A DNA stretch of 64,000 nucleotides from Synoicihabitans lomoniglobus (GTDB lineage Bacteria; Verrucomicrobiota; Verrucomicrobiia; Opitutales; Opitutaceae), in NCBI RefSeq assembly GCF_029023725.1, contig NZ_CP119075.1, positions 5,823,501-5,887,500 of the forward strand, in the 5' to 3' direction. This document shows positions 1-9,592 of the stretch, one piece after another. Below the pieces are notes generated by a model. It was not told the origin of the DNA and did no database searches. It saw only the letters and a list, made by a program, of their open reading frames with translations. Each line of letters starts with the position of its first letter. Within the stretch, counting starts at the first letter, position 1. The translations under genes were made by a program, and so were the position numbers.

Positions 1-2467
1 GCTCGATCGGGGGGAACGCTACGGCTCGCTCGAGGCCGCCTACACCCAGCACGACATCGCCGACGACGCGAGTTACCGCTTCAATGCCACCTACGGCGAC
101 GTGCTGCGCGAAAACGATCTCTCCTGGTTGGGCGAAAAGGAGATCGGCTTTCAGGTCTCGGTGAATCTCTCCGAGGACAACCGCGGCTCCGAAACGCTCA
201 CCGCCGCATGGGACCCCTCTCCCGCGCCGCTCCTGCAGGGCGACCCGGTGCTCGGCTTCGTGTTGCAACAAACCGACCTGCGCGACTTCCGCATCAAGCG
301 CGAACGCACCGGACTCAGCGGTCGCTTAGAGTTCAAGCTCAACGACTTTCACCAGTTCTACGTTGCCGCTTCGCTCAACCAGTTCGACGACGACGAGACG
401 GAGCAGGAATTCGGGCGCGCCGCCCGCACCAACGACTCCAACACCTACTCCGGCGCCCGTCGCCTCACCCCGGCCATCGTGGCCCAGCTCGGCCTCGATC
501 CGAACGATCCTTTCAATGTCGACCGCATCAACACCATCGATCCCACCCAGGGCTCGCTGACCTACGCGGAAGCCATCGCGCTCGGCGACGTGGTCTACGA
601 CCCGGCGCTCAACCAGTGGACCTATTCCAAATGGGGCGCGACGGTGAATCGCAGTTTCCGCAACACGATCACCAGCGACGAGATTCTCACCTCCCAGGTC
701 GGGGGCGAGCACCTCTTCTTCGACGCCCTCGCCGTCGATTGGAAATACTACGTCTCCGACGCCCAACAGGAGCGGGAGTCGCGCGGCATCAACCTCTCCG
801 GTGCCGGCATCCTCATGACCCCGACCTCCGGCGGCGATCCCGAGCGTCCGCTCATCGCCTCGGCCGATCCCGCCGCGCCGCTGGATCCCAACCTGTATTC
901 GATTTCCGAAGACAGCGCCTCCGGTCCCTACTACAATACCTCGCGCAGTAACGACGAGCGCAACGGCTTCGAGCTCGATGCCAAATACGACTTCGAGCTC
1001 TTCGGCCTCACCATGGTGACGGAATTCGGCACCGCCATGGACTTCCGCGACAAGGATTTTGCGGTGAACAACAACGACTACAGCAGCCCCCTCAACGCCT
1101 ACGACGACGCGCTGTATCCCGACAATCGTCTGCGGCTTTCCGATCCCATTTTCTTCGGCGACGCCCTCGACGGATTCACCGCCAACTTCGGCGATGACTA
1201 CGCCTACGGTCCCCAGTTTGACGAAGCCGCTACCCTGGCGTTCCTGCGCGATCCGGCTTCGGGTGGAGTTAACTTCGCCCAACTACCCAGTGAGTTGAAT
1301 GGCAACTTCACCGACTCGGTCACGACCGACTACGCCGCGACCGAGGACGTGCTCGCCGCCTATTTCATGCAGCACTTCGAGCTCGGTCGCTGGCAATTCA
1401 TCGCCGGCGTGCGGTGGGAGCACACTGAGAACGACTTCACCAATCTGCGTCTCGTGACGCGCACCGACGACGGTCAGTTCATCTCTCCCGCTTACTGGCG
1501 TTTCCTCGACGAGGACTTCTTCTCCGACCTCGTCACCACCTCCCGTGAATACGATCATTATCTGCCCGCGTTTCACGTGCGGCGCAACATCGGTGAGAGC
1601 CTCGTCCTGCGCGCCTCCTACACCAGCACGATTTCCCGGCCCACGTTTACCGATCTCGTGCCGCGCGAGGTTCCCGGCATCAGCGGTCCGCTCTACGGCA
1701 CCAATCTCTCGCTGCCCAACTTCGATCTGGAACCGTGGGAGTCGGATAACTTCGACGTCTCGCTCGAATACTATTTCCAACCGTTGGGCGTGTTCTCCGT
1801 CGCCGCGTTCCTCAAGGAACTCGACGGTCCGATTTACACGGAAGTGCGCCGCGAAGTCGGTCCCAACGACGAGACCCAAATCTATGCCGAGCGCTACCGC
1901 AGTGACGGCCGCAACGTCTCGCCGTTTTCCTTCACCCGCCAAGTCAATGGCGGTCAGGGCGAACTGAGTGGCTATGAAGCCTCCTTCGCTCGTCGTCTCG
2001 ACTTCCTGCCCGGTCCGCTGGAGCACTTCTCGATCAACCTCAACTACGCGGCCTTTGAGTCCGAGGTCGAGTTGGTCACCGAGGAACGTCTCGGCGAAGT
2101 CGTGCCGCTCTTCCGTCAACCCGACGAGACCGCCAACGTCTCGCTCGCCTACGAACAGGGACCGTTTTTCGCCCGGCTCAGCTTCAACCGGCGCGGCAAA
2201 TACCTGAACAGTGTGCGCGGCGGCGTGACCGTCGAGGATCTCGCCGTGCTCGGCGAAGGTCCCGACGCCCTCGACACCTACGTCGACGGCTTCGACCGCA
2301 TCGACCTCATCGCCCGTTACCGTTTTGGCGGCGGCGTGCAGCTCTTCGTCGAAGCCACCAACCTCACCAACGAACCGTTGGTCAGCTACCAGGGCACACC
2401 CGACCGCGTGGTCTCCGTGCGTTACACCAATCCCATCTACACCGGCGGCCTCAAATGGAACTTCTAA
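1..2467 (+). CDS. TonB-dependent receptor, C-terminal part (cut by window edge)
   Basis: Outer-membrane beta-barrel that would take up a large ligand using TonB energy. The reading frame is open from base 2 with no start codon, so the signal peptide and most of the plug lie outside the window; the GTG at 101 is internal. About 820 codons are visible. The sequence has typical alternating barrel strands, an extended strand with RASYTSTISRPTFTDL near two thirds, and the terminal motif IDLIARYRF...LFVEATNLTNEPL ending in Phe (GGLKWNF), as expected for BAM-targeted barrels. It is followed after 32 bases by a secreted lamin-tail protein and then a phosphoesterase, so an operon is likely. The ligand cannot be read from the sequence. 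Confidence 0.93.
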   Translation, partial: LDRGERYGSLEAAYTQHDIADDASYRFNATYGDVLRENDLSWLGEKEIGFQVSVNLSEDNRGSETLTAAWDPSPAPLLQGDPVLGFVLQQTDLRDFRIKRERTGLSGRLEFKLNDFHQFYVAASLNQFDDDETEQEFGRAARTNDSNTYSGARRLTPAIVAQLGLDPNDPFNVDRINTIDPTQGSLTYAEAIALGDVVYDPALNQWTYSKWGATVNRSFRNTITSDEILTSQVGGEHLFFDALAVDWKYYVSDAQQERESRGINLSGAGILMTPTSGGDPERPLIASADPAAPLDPNLYSISEDSASGPYYNTSRSNDERNGFELDAKYDFELFGLTMVTEFGTAMDFRDKDFAVNNNDYSSPLNAYDDALYPDNRLRLSDPIFFGDALDGFTANFGDDYAYGPQFDEAATLAFLRDPASGGVNFAQLPSELNGNFTDSVTTDYAATEDVLAAYFMQHFELGRWQFIAGVRWEHTENDFTNLRLVTRTDDGQFISPAYWRFLDEDFFSDLVTTSREYDHYLPAFHVRRNIGESLVLRASYTSTISRPTFTDLVPREVPGISGPLYGTNLSLPNFDLEPWESDNFDVSLEYYFQPLGVFSVAAFLKELDGPIYTEVRREVGPNDETQIYAERYRSDGRNVSPFSFTRQVNGGQGELSGYEASFARRLDFLPGPLEHFSINLNYAAFESEVELVTEERLGEVVPLFRQPDETANVSLAYEQGPFFARLSFNRRGKYLNSVRGGVTVEDLAVLGEGPDALDTYVDGFDRIDLIARYRFGGGVQLFVEATNLTNEPLVSYQGTPDRVVSVRYTNPIYTGGLKWNF

Positions 2468-2499
2468 ACTCCGCCTCCCAACCCTTACCGGCGCTTCCC

Positions 2500-5400
2500 A
2501 TGAATCACGCATCGACTCGCGTCCGCCGCCTTTCCCGGCTGGTCGGACTTCTTCTCCTCGGCGGCACCTGTGCCGTCTCCGGCTTTGCCCAAGGCACTCC
2601 CGTCACGGCCTTCCAGGACAGCTTTGAAACGGACGGCTCCGGCTCCCGTTACCTCGTGGAAAACGGGGCCGACAACGGCGAAGCCGACTTCTTCGCTCGT
2701 CGCCAGGAATTCTCCAACGGCACCGTGGCCTCCGGCGGCACCGTCGACGGCGACTGGGTCTTCGGTGCCCGCGACATCGACAATGCCACCAACTTCACTT
2801 CATCCGTATCCGATTTGCTGGCACAAGAGGGTCGTCTCACCTGGACCGGCATCGACATCCGCGATCTGGGCAACGTGCGCGTCGACATTGCCGTGGCCGA
2901 GGGTGGGGAAGGGTTTGAGCCCAATAACACCATGCTCGTCGCGGTCCGCATCGACGGCGGCGAATGGATCAACATCGGCGGCTTCCGCTCCACCGGCACC
3001 AACGACGCCGCCCGCTACTTTGTGGGCGATGAGAACACCCTCACCGCGAGCACCGATACGCGCCTCGTGCCGGAGTTTGCCGACTTCAGTTGGGACATGC
3101 TCTACGCCGGTTCGACCCTGGATCTGCGTTTGACCTTCAACTCCAACGCCGACGCCGAGGACTACTACATCGACAACGTGCGCGTTATCGGTGAGCGCGG
3201 GGCCAACGCTATCGCCGCCACCGTGGCCCAGCCATCCTACGTCGAACCTGCCGTGGGTGAGTCGATTGCGACCGCGATCAACCTCACGCTGTCGAGCCCG
3301 GCCCCGGCGGGCGGCTTGGCAGTCGGCATCAGTGGTTCGTTCCTTCTGGGCACGACCACCGACTTGCCGACCTCCGTCACGGTGCCGGCCGGCGCCACCA
3401 CGCTGAGCATTCCGTTCAACATCCTGCAGGATGAGCAATACACCGGCACCAAGGTGATCGAGGTCGACTTCGACGCCACCGGCTACGGCACCCGCCGTCT
3501 GCGGTTTCGCGTGGAAAACAACACCCCGCAGCCGCGCGTCGTCATGATGGAAATCATGAACATCGTGCCCGGCGTCACCGAGCTGGATCTGGTCGGTGAT
3601 TCCAACGGAGACGGTATTCGCAACGCTTCGAACGAAGCCTTTGTGGAGATCGTCAATTTCGAGGATTTCCCGGTCGACATCTCGGGTTGGACGATCTCCG
3701 ACGACCTCGGCACCCGGCACGAATTTCCCGAAGGCTCCGTCATCGGCGCCGGCCGTGCGCTCGTCGTCTTTGGCGGCGGCAACCCCACCGGCATCTTCGG
3801 TGGTGCCTCCGTGCAAACCGCGTCGTCGGGTCTGCTCGCCTTCAATAGCAATCGCCCGGAAGTCGCGACGCTGGTGGCCACACTCGGTGGATTTATCGAG
3901 ACGGTCGACTTGCTGATCGACGGTGACATTTTCCCCATCGATCCCCGCGGTGGTTCCATCCATCGCTCGACCGGCGAAATCGGCGCTCCCTTCGCGGTGC
4001 ACTCCACCATCGCCGGTTCGGAGAACCGACCCTACTCGCCGGGCACGCTGCCCAACGGCGAGCCTTACTTCGTGCCGGAAAACACCCTCAGTCTCACCAT
4101 TGATCGTCCGGCGATTCTCGAAGACGCCGGTGCCAATGCCGCCACCGCGACCGTCTCGCTCGCGAGCCCGGCTCCGGCCGAGGGCCTCACCGTCATGATC
4201 GAGAGCAACGGCTTCACAATCGCGGATGACGGCTCGATCAACCCCGACGAGATCACGGTCGCATCCACCACCGTCGAAATCGCCGGTGGCGCGTCCTCGG
4301 CGACGTTCACCATCGGCGCCTTCGATGACGAGCTGCTCGACGGTGATCGCACCGTGCGCATCGTGGTGCGCTCCGGTCCCGACATCCTGCCGGCGCTCGC
4401 GCTGCTGGAGGTGCAGGACATCGAGCCGAATCCCTTCAACGTCATTATCAGCGAGGTCATGCCCATGGTGCTCGGCACCGGCACCGACCTCAACCGCAAC
4501 GGCGTGCTCGAAGAAGTGGTCGGCGACAAATTCATCGAGCTGGTCAACATGTCCGGCTTCATCGTCGACATGTCCGGCTGGCAGATTCGCGTGAGCGAGA
4601 CCGGCAGCTTCACGCCGCCGGAAATCGTGCACACGTTCCCGGCCGGTTCTCGCCTCAACGATCAGGGCGCCGCCGTGATTTTCGGCCGCGCCACCGAAGA
4701 AACGTTCGCGGCTCGCGACACCGTCTATGGCGGCGCGCTGATCCAGACCGCCTCCAATCCCGACGGCTCGCAGCGGGCCAATGGTCTCGCCCTCCAGCGC
4801 AATCAGGACACCACCATCGAGCTCCTCAACGTCGAGGGTTTCCGCGTCGCGGAATTTGCCTACGATTCCGATCTCGGCTACCAGGCGATGTCGATCACGC
4901 GGGCGCCCGATTTGAACGGGCCGCTCACGCTGCACCTCGCGGCGACCGGCGGTGAATTCCGCACCAACTCACCCGGCAACCGGGTCGACGGTTCGGCCTA
5001 TGCCGTGGCGGGCGAAGCTCCGGCGGAAGAGGTGACCCCGGAGACCGCGCCGATCGCGGACGGACCCACCGTCGCCGCCGATCAGCCAGACCCGATCCCC
5101 GGTCGGTTCGTCAACGTCTCCACCCGCGCCTTCGTCGGCGTCGATGGCGAGCCGCTCATCACCGGTTTTGTGATCGAAGGTGAGCAATCCACTACGGTGC
5201 TCGTGCGGGCCATCGGTCCCGGCCTTGAACTTGTCGCTCCGGATTTCCCCAACGAGATCCAAGATCCGCAAGTCGCCGTCTACCGCGCCGCGGGAGCCGA
5301 CGGCCCCGTGGAAATCCTGAGCAATGACGACTGGTCCGACGGACCCAACGCCGAGTTGCTGCGGCAAAGCTTCAGCGCCACCGGCGCCTTCGCGCTGGCC

Positions 5401-5520
5401 GAAGAAAGTCGCGACGCCGCGCTGCTCCTCAACCTCGCCCCCGGGGCTTACACCGTGGTGGTCACCGCTCCCGGTCAGGCCCACGGCATCGTCCTCCTCG
5501 AAGTTTACGAACTGCGTTAA
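2500..5520 (+). CDS. Secreted lamin-tail-domain protein with Calx-beta-like modules and C-terminal Opitutaceae-type module
   Basis: Secreted modular protein of 1006 residues. I chose the ATG at 2500 because it directly precedes a positively charged n-region and the hydrophobic stretch LVGLLLLGGTCAVSGFAQ; an in-frame ATG at 2455 overlaps the upstream receptor. Order seen: a jelly-roll-like N-terminal part (about 30-240), a Calx-beta-like segment (243-343), a lamin-tail domain (about 347-510, with FVEIVNFEDFPVDISGW), a second Calx-beta-like segment (530-642), a second lamin-tail domain (647-810, with KFIELVNMSGFIVDMSGW) and a C-terminal module (868-1006) that recurs in the S41 peptidase at 23676. 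Lamin-tail domains are common in exported nucleases and phosphoesterases. Its place between a TonB receptor and a phosphoesterase suggests a shared surface role (inference); no enzymatic motif was recognised. Confidence 0.85.
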   Translation: MNHASTRVRRLSRLVGLLLLGGTCAVSGFAQGTPVTAFQDSFETDGSGSRYLVENGADNGEADFFARRQEFSNGTVASGGTVDGDWVFGARDIDNATNFTSSVSDLLAQEGRLTWTGIDIRDLGNVRVDIAVAEGGEGFEPNNTMLVAVRIDGGEWINIGGFRSTGTNDAARYFVGDENTLTASTDTRLVPEFADFSWDMLYAGSTLDLRLTFNSNADAEDYYIDNVRVIGERGANAIAATVAQPSYVEPAVGESIATAINLTLSSPAPAGGLAVGISGSFLLGTTTDLPTSVTVPAGATTLSIPFNILQDEQYTGTKVIEVDFDATGYGTRRLRFRVENNTPQPRVVMMEIMNIVPGVTELDLVGDSNGDGIRNASNEAFVEIVNFEDFPVDISGWTISDDLGTRHEFPEGSVIGAGRALVVFGGGNPTGIFGGASVQTASSGLLAFNSNRPEVATLVATLGGFIETVDLLIDGDIFPIDPRGGSIHRSTGEIGAPFAVHSTIAGSENRPYSPGTLPNGEPYFVPENTLSLTIDRPAILEDAGANAATATVSLASPAPAEGLTVMIESNGFTIADDGSINPDEITVASTTVEIAGGASSATFTIGAFDDELLDGDRTVRIVVRSGPDILPALALLEVQDIEPNPFNVIISEVMPMVLGTGTDLNRNGVLEEVVGDKFIELVNMSGFIVDMSGWQIRVSETGSFTPPEIVHTFPAGSRLNDQGAAVIFGRATEETFAARDTVYGGALIQTASNPDGSQRANGLALQRNQDTTIELLNVEGFRVAEFAYDSDLGYQAMSITRAPDLNGPLTLHLAATGGEFRTNSPGNRVDGSAYAVAGEAPAEEVTPETAPIADGPTVAADQPDPIPGRFVNVSTRAFVGVDGEPLITGFVIEGEQSTTVLVRAIGPGLELVAPDFPNEIQDPQVAVYRAAGADGPVEILSNDDWSDGPNAELLRQSFSATGAFALAEESRDAALLLNLAPGAYTVVVTAPGQAHGIVLLEVYELR

Positions 5521-5535
5521 TCGCGCCCCAGCCTG

Positions 5536-7407
5536 ATGAAAAAGTTAATCTCCCTCGCCGCGAGTTTCTGCGCGGCGGGTGCCCTCTTCGCTCACTCCGA
5601 CCACGACCACGAATCCGATCGCGACGGTGCCGCCACCAACGGCTTTCCCACCGTCACGATCGATGTGGCCGAGGGCCAAAATCCGTGGACGAGCCTCGCG
5701 CTCAACAACGATCCGGCGAACTTCCAGTTTGCCATCATCACCGACAACACGACCGGCGGCCGCCCCGGCGTGCTGGAGGATGCGTTTAAAAAACTCAACT
5801 GGCTGCAGCCCGAGTTCGTCATGTCCGTGGGTGATCTCATCCAGGGTTACAGCGAAGATCGCGCGCAGCTGAAGTTTGAGTGGGACGAGTTCGAAGGCTT
5901 CGTCAGCAAGCTGGAGATGCCGTTCTTCTACGTCGCGGGCAACCACGACTACACCAACCCGGTGATGGCCGAGGTGTGGAAAGAGCGTTTCGGCGCGAGC
6001 TACTACACGTTTGTCTACCACGACGTGTTGTTCGTCATGCTCAACTCCAACGACGCCAAACGGCCCCACGCGATGACCCAGCCGCAAGTGGATTGGTTGG
6101 CCGCGGAGTTGGCCAAGCACCCCAACCCGCGCTGGACGCTCGTCTTCACCCACACGCCGTTGTGGAACTTCGCCGAGGACCGGCAAAGCCTCTGGCCGCA
6201 GGTCGATAAACTGCTCGAAGGGCGCAAGCACACCGTCTTCGCCGGCCATCACCACCGCTACGTGAAGGACGTGCGCAACGGCCGCGCCAACTACTACACG
6301 CTCGCGACCACGGGCGGCAGCAGTCAGCTGCGGGGACCGCGGTTTGGGGAGTTCGACCACGTCATGTGGGCGACCATGACCGACGACGGACCCATCCTCA
6401 CGAACCTCGTGCTCGAAGGCATTCTGCCCGAGGATATTCGCACCGAGAAAAGCGAGGCCATGCAGCAGGCGTTGATCAACGACGACTCGCTCGTCGTGCA
6501 ACCGATCATCTTCGACGAGGATCAGTTCCCCGGCGGCCGCACCGAATTGCGCTTCACCAACGACACCGATTTGCCGGTGACGCTCGAACTGGAGGTCGTG
6601 CAGACCGCCAACGTGCGCTTCGAAGGCGAGCGCCATCAGACCCTGCTCGTGCCGCCCAACGAAGTCGCGATCTCGTCCTACCGTTTCGACGCGGCCGATC
6701 TGTCGTTCGATTCCGGCCAGATCGCCGAGCTGCGGTGGAAGCTGAGTTTCGATCACGCCGGCGAGACCTACGACTTCGCCAGTCACGAACCGATCAACGC
6801 CATCCGCACCGAACCCATTCCCGCCGCGACCATCGCGATCGACGGCGATCTGACCGACTGGGCCGCGTTGCCCTACCGCTACGATGCGGACGCGTGGGTC
6901 TACGCTCGCAACCGGGTCTGGCACGGCCGCGATGACGGAGACTTCCGCTTCGGGGTCACCGCCGATGACGACTACCTCTACGTCGGCGTCGAGGTCACCG
7001 ACAACGGCCGCTTTGCCGATGCGCATGCCCGCAACTGGGCGCAGGACAGCGTCACCATCGCGCTCGACTCGCGCCCGGCGAACATTCGCAACATCACCGG
7101 CCGCCCCGACCTCAACTATACGCTCGTGCCCGGCGACGAGCCGAATGCCGCCCGTCTACTCGGGGAGAACCGACTCCCCGAAGGCAGCCAGTGGAAAGTG
7201 CGGACCACCGCGACCGGCTACACCGCCGAAATTGCCGTGCCGGTGGCCTACCTCAGCCAGCAGGCGGGCGAGCTGTGGCGCGACGTGCGCGTCAATGTCA
7301 TGATCGCCGATCGTGACCCGGGGGAGGATGGTCGCATCGGTCTGCGCTGGCAGCCCGAATGGGGCTCCGTGCGGGCGATCCCCGGTTCCGGCACGTTCCG
7401 TCGCTGA
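5536..7407 (+). CDS. Secreted calcineurin-like metallophosphoesterase with C-terminal CBM9/DOMON-like domain
   Basis: Predicted exported phosphohydrolase of 623 residues. Signal peptide MKKLISLAASFCAAGALFA is followed by a His/Asp-rich stretch (HSDHDHESD). The metallophosphoesterase core shows the metal-ligand series: an Asp in FAIITDN, GD at D100, GNHD at 135-138, H206 in FTHTPLW and GHHH at 237-240. The first motif is DNT rather than the common DxH. Residues about 428-623 form a second domain (IDGDLTDWAALPYRYDAD, FRFGVTADDDYLYVGVEVTD) typical of CBM9-like sugar-binding modules. The gene begins 15 bases after the lamin-tail gene, so co-transcription is likely. Substrate unknown; the added domain hints at a sugar phosphate or a polysaccharide-bound substrate (inference). 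Confidence 0.9.
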   Translation: MKKLISLAASFCAAGALFAHSDHDHESDRDGAATNGFPTVTIDVAEGQNPWTSLALNNDPANFQFAIITDNTTGGRPGVLEDAFKKLNWLQPEFVMSVGDLIQGYSEDRAQLKFEWDEFEGFVSKLEMPFFYVAGNHDYTNPVMAEVWKERFGASYYTFVYHDVLFVMLNSNDAKRPHAMTQPQVDWLAAELAKHPNPRWTLVFTHTPLWNFAEDRQSLWPQVDKLLEGRKHTVFAGHHHRYVKDVRNGRANYYTLATTGGSSQLRGPRFGEFDHVMWATMTDDGPILTNLVLEGILPEDIRTEKSEAMQQALINDDSLVVQPIIFDEDQFPGGRTELRFTNDTDLPVTLELEVVQTANVRFEGERHQTLLVPPNEVAISSYRFDAADLSFDSGQIAELRWKLSFDHAGETYDFASHEPINAIRTEPIPAATIAIDGDLTDWAALPYRYDADAWVYARNRVWHGRDDGDFRFGVTADDDYLYVGVEVTDNGRFADAHARNWAQDSVTIALDSRPANIRNITGRPDLNYTLVPGDEPNAARLLGENRLPEGSQWKVRTTATGYTAEIAVPVAYLSQQAGELWRDVRVNVMIADRDPGEDGRIGLRWQPEWGSVRAIPGSGTFRR

Positions 7408-7539
7408 CGGACCCAGAACCGCTGATTTCGCGGCTTTCCGGCGACAAAGGTGCGGCATTCCCGTTACATTGTCCCGCCGGGAAGTTCTCGAGATTGAGCG
7501 CGGGCGCCATCGGTTGTGAGCTGATGGCGTTCTTGCGTT

Positions 7540-8598
7540 ATGAATGCCCAACCCACCCAACAAGACGTCGCCGCCATGGCGGGCGTGAACAAGTCCACGG
7601 TCTCGCGCGTATTGCGCGGCCGCCGCGATGTGGCCGTGGCCACGCGCCGACGCGTGCTCGATGCCGCCAAACAACTGGGTTACCGACTCGACCCTGCGTT
7701 GTCGCGCATCGCCGCCATGCGGTGGCGCAAACAGCACATGCACGCGGGCAATCGGATCGCGTTCGTCGAGTCGGAGCGTAGTGCGGATCATGAACGCTAC
7801 TGGCGTGGGGTCAGCCGTCAGGCCGACCCCCTCGGTTACGGGGTGGATCGGTTCTGTTTGGACGATTATCACAGCGTGGCCTCGGTGGGCTCCATCCTGT
7901 TGACCCGCGGCGTGAAGCTCGTGGTGCTGGCCGGTTTCCCGTCCGCGAGCGCCCTGGTTGGATTTCCGACGCAATCGTTTCTCGCCGTGCACTGTGGTCC
8001 CACGGAACCGGGATTCCCCTTCAGTTCCGTGATGATGGACCTGCCTCGGGTCCTGTCCGAAGTCTGGACGACGGTTCGAAGGGCGGGACTCGTCCGCATC
8101 GGCCTGGTGCAATACCACTACTGTGAGTCTCACTACCGCAGTCTGCAGTTGGCCGGCACCTACCGGGCCCTGCAGGCGTTGGCTTCGGACCCCGTTGTGC
8201 CCACTTTACAGATACACGATAAAGCTCCCGGGGCAGCGATGCGCGCCCAGGCCGCGGGTTGGTTGCGCGAAACCGCGCCGGACCTCATCATCGTCGGATG
8301 CGATCTCGCCTCGGAACCCTTCGTGGAATTGCGCGAACGCGGCTTGGCGATTCCGCCCCTCGTCTCGCTGGCCACGGACCCCGAAGCGACGGGAATCGCG
8401 GGCTACACCCGGGGACTCGGCGAACTCGGCGCGCTGGCGGTGCGCCAGCTGCACCTGAACTACCTCGCCGGTGAGCACGTCGCGGCGCGATCGATGAACA
8501 GCCTCGTCGAACCCACCTGGCAGGATGACCACCTCCTCAGCAGCTCAATCGCGACATGGATCGACCAACACCCCCCGCCCGAACGCCTCATCGCTTGA
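7540..8598 (+). CDS. LacI-family transcriptional regulator
   Basis: Cytoplasmic DNA-binding repressor or activator of 352 residues. The N-terminus is a LacI helix-turn-helix (TQQDVAAMAGVNKSTVSRVL, residues 6-25, then RRRVLDAAKQLGYR), followed by a periplasmic-binding-protein-like effector domain with a weakly conserved sequence. It starts 132 bases after the phosphoesterase. No TGCA-N6-TGCA motif of the kind seen near the second LacI gene was found upstream; a short palindrome TCCCGCCGGGA lies at 7472-7482. The cognate genes are not obvious; the preceding TonB receptor operon and the genes outside the window are both possible. Confidence 0.9.
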   Translation: MNAQPTQQDVAAMAGVNKSTVSRVLRGRRDVAVATRRRVLDAAKQLGYRLDPALSRIAAMRWRKQHMHAGNRIAFVESERSADHERYWRGVSRQADPLGYGVDRFCLDDYHSVASVGSILLTRGVKLVVLAGFPSASALVGFPTQSFLAVHCGPTEPGFPFSSVMMDLPRVLSEVWTTVRRAGLVRIGLVQYHYCESHYRSLQLAGTYRALQALASDPVVPTLQIHDKAPGAAMRAQAAGWLRETAPDLIIVGCDLASEPFVELRERGLAIPPLVSLATDPEATGIAGYTRGLGELGALAVRQLHLNYLAGEHVAARSMNSLVEPTWQDDHLLSSSIATWIDQHPPPERLIA

Positions 8599-8702
8599 GG
8601 GAAGAGAGAGGTGGTCGGTTTCCATCAGCCGCCGAAACAATATGCCAAGAATCAAGGATCGACCTTGTCTTCGCCCCCTCTTTTCGGGCCTTCCGGAACA
8701 AA

Positions 8703-8721
8703 GGACTGGACGATCCAGTCC
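8703..8721. repeat. Perfect 8-bp hairpin downstream of LacI gene
   Basis: GGACTGGA and TCCAGTCC flank a 3-base loop. No T-run follows on either strand, so it is not a classical terminator. The rest of 8599-8786 shows nothing else clear. Confidence 0.5.
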
Positions 8722-8786
8722 ATATACCAACGACCGCCGCGCGGTTTATCCATGTCTCATATACCGTGAACCGTTAGGCTAAGATT

Positions 8787-9236
8787 ATGCGCTTTAAATT
8801 CGTATGCTTTGTAACCGCCGTCGCCATTTTGTCCGGTTGCGCCACGCCCAGCGCATCATCAACCGCCGACGGGTCAAAAGAAGCTTCGTCGCCACCCGAT
8901 GAGGCGGTAGTGGACTTAGCTGATTGCACGTCGAAACCAGTCCCAACGCGTCAGCCGGCTCCTTTCTATCCGAGAAATCTCCGAAATGAAGGCGTTACTG
9001 GAATTGTATTTGTCCAACTGATAGTCGGCATGGACGGGCGAGTGAGTTCCGCTCGAGCCGTGCGAGCGAACCGGGAGGAATTCGCGCGTGCGGCAGAACA
9101 AGCGGTTGTGAAGTGGCTGTTTAAGCCGGGCACTGTGGATGGAAAACGGGTAGCAGTGCGCATGGAGGTTCCCGTTGGTTTCGGCATGTCCACGGAAGTT
9201 CCGAATCCGATTGGGACCAACATATTGAATAACTGA
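8787..9236 (+). CDS. Lipoprotein with TonB C-terminal domain
   Basis: A 149-residue lipoprotein: signal MRFKFVCFVTAVAILSGC with lipobox LSGC (lipidated Cys18). Residues about 55-140 match the TonB C-terminal fold, with PFYPRNLRNEGVTGIVFVQ, a central DGRVSSARAV and the end motif VKWLFKPGTVDGKRVAVRMEVPV. It lacks the transmembrane anchor and proline-rich linker of a classical TonB, so it is unlikely to transduce energy alone; stand-alone TonB_C lipoproteins are common in Verrucomicrobiota. The local base composition is less GC-rich than in the neighbours. Confidence 0.85.
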   Translation: MRFKFVCFVTAVAILSGCATPSASSTADGSKEASSPPDEAVVDLADCTSKPVPTRQPAPFYPRNLRNEGVTGIVFVQLIVGMDGRVSSARAVRANREEFARAAEQAVVKWLFKPGTVDGKRVAVRMEVPVGFGMSTEVPNPIGTNILNN

Positions 9237-9592
9237 AATAGGGCCGGTAAAGATTTGTCGCTTGAGCGGAGCATTCTCCCACTCGTGCGATTCGCGGATG
9301 CTCTTGTCTGAAGCATCCATGGATTGGGCCCGTGGCACGAAAGAGTTTTTTGGTGTGGTTCTCCCTATTCGTGGCCAACCTCAGCTTGAGCTGACTTCAG
9401 GGGGGGAGGCAGGCCTGACTTTTAGAAATCACCAACGACGTTTTAGTTCGGGCTGGCAGGTCATTTTCGAAGCACTTTTTGACAAGTAACGAGCAGTGAT
9501 GGGCGTCGACTCGCCGGGTGCCTATTTCAAGACTTCTGGCCTACCTTCGGCCCGGTGCCGTCGGCTGGAAAATTCGCCCAGACTCTCCTCTT
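9237..9592. other. Intergenic stretch without a supported gene
   Basis: About 356 bases between the TonB_C lipoprotein and the URO-D gene. Only short open frames occur, none with a recognisable protein or good ribosome binding site. Base composition is more AT-rich than the average here. No hairpin with a T-run was seen. Confidence 0.4.

Noticed and set aside
2800-4935. 711-codon open frame on the minus strand
   Set aside because: It lies opposite the lamin-tail gene, has low-complexity His/Gly/Arg-rich sequence typical of antisense frames in GC-rich DNA, and no domain.
8787-9236. Classical TonB energy transducer
   Set aside because: There is a lipobox and no transmembrane anchor or proline-rich spacer.
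9262-9489. 75-codon frame between the TonB_C lipoprotein and URO-D genes
   Set aside because: No ribosome binding site, no motif and no signal or membrane segment.
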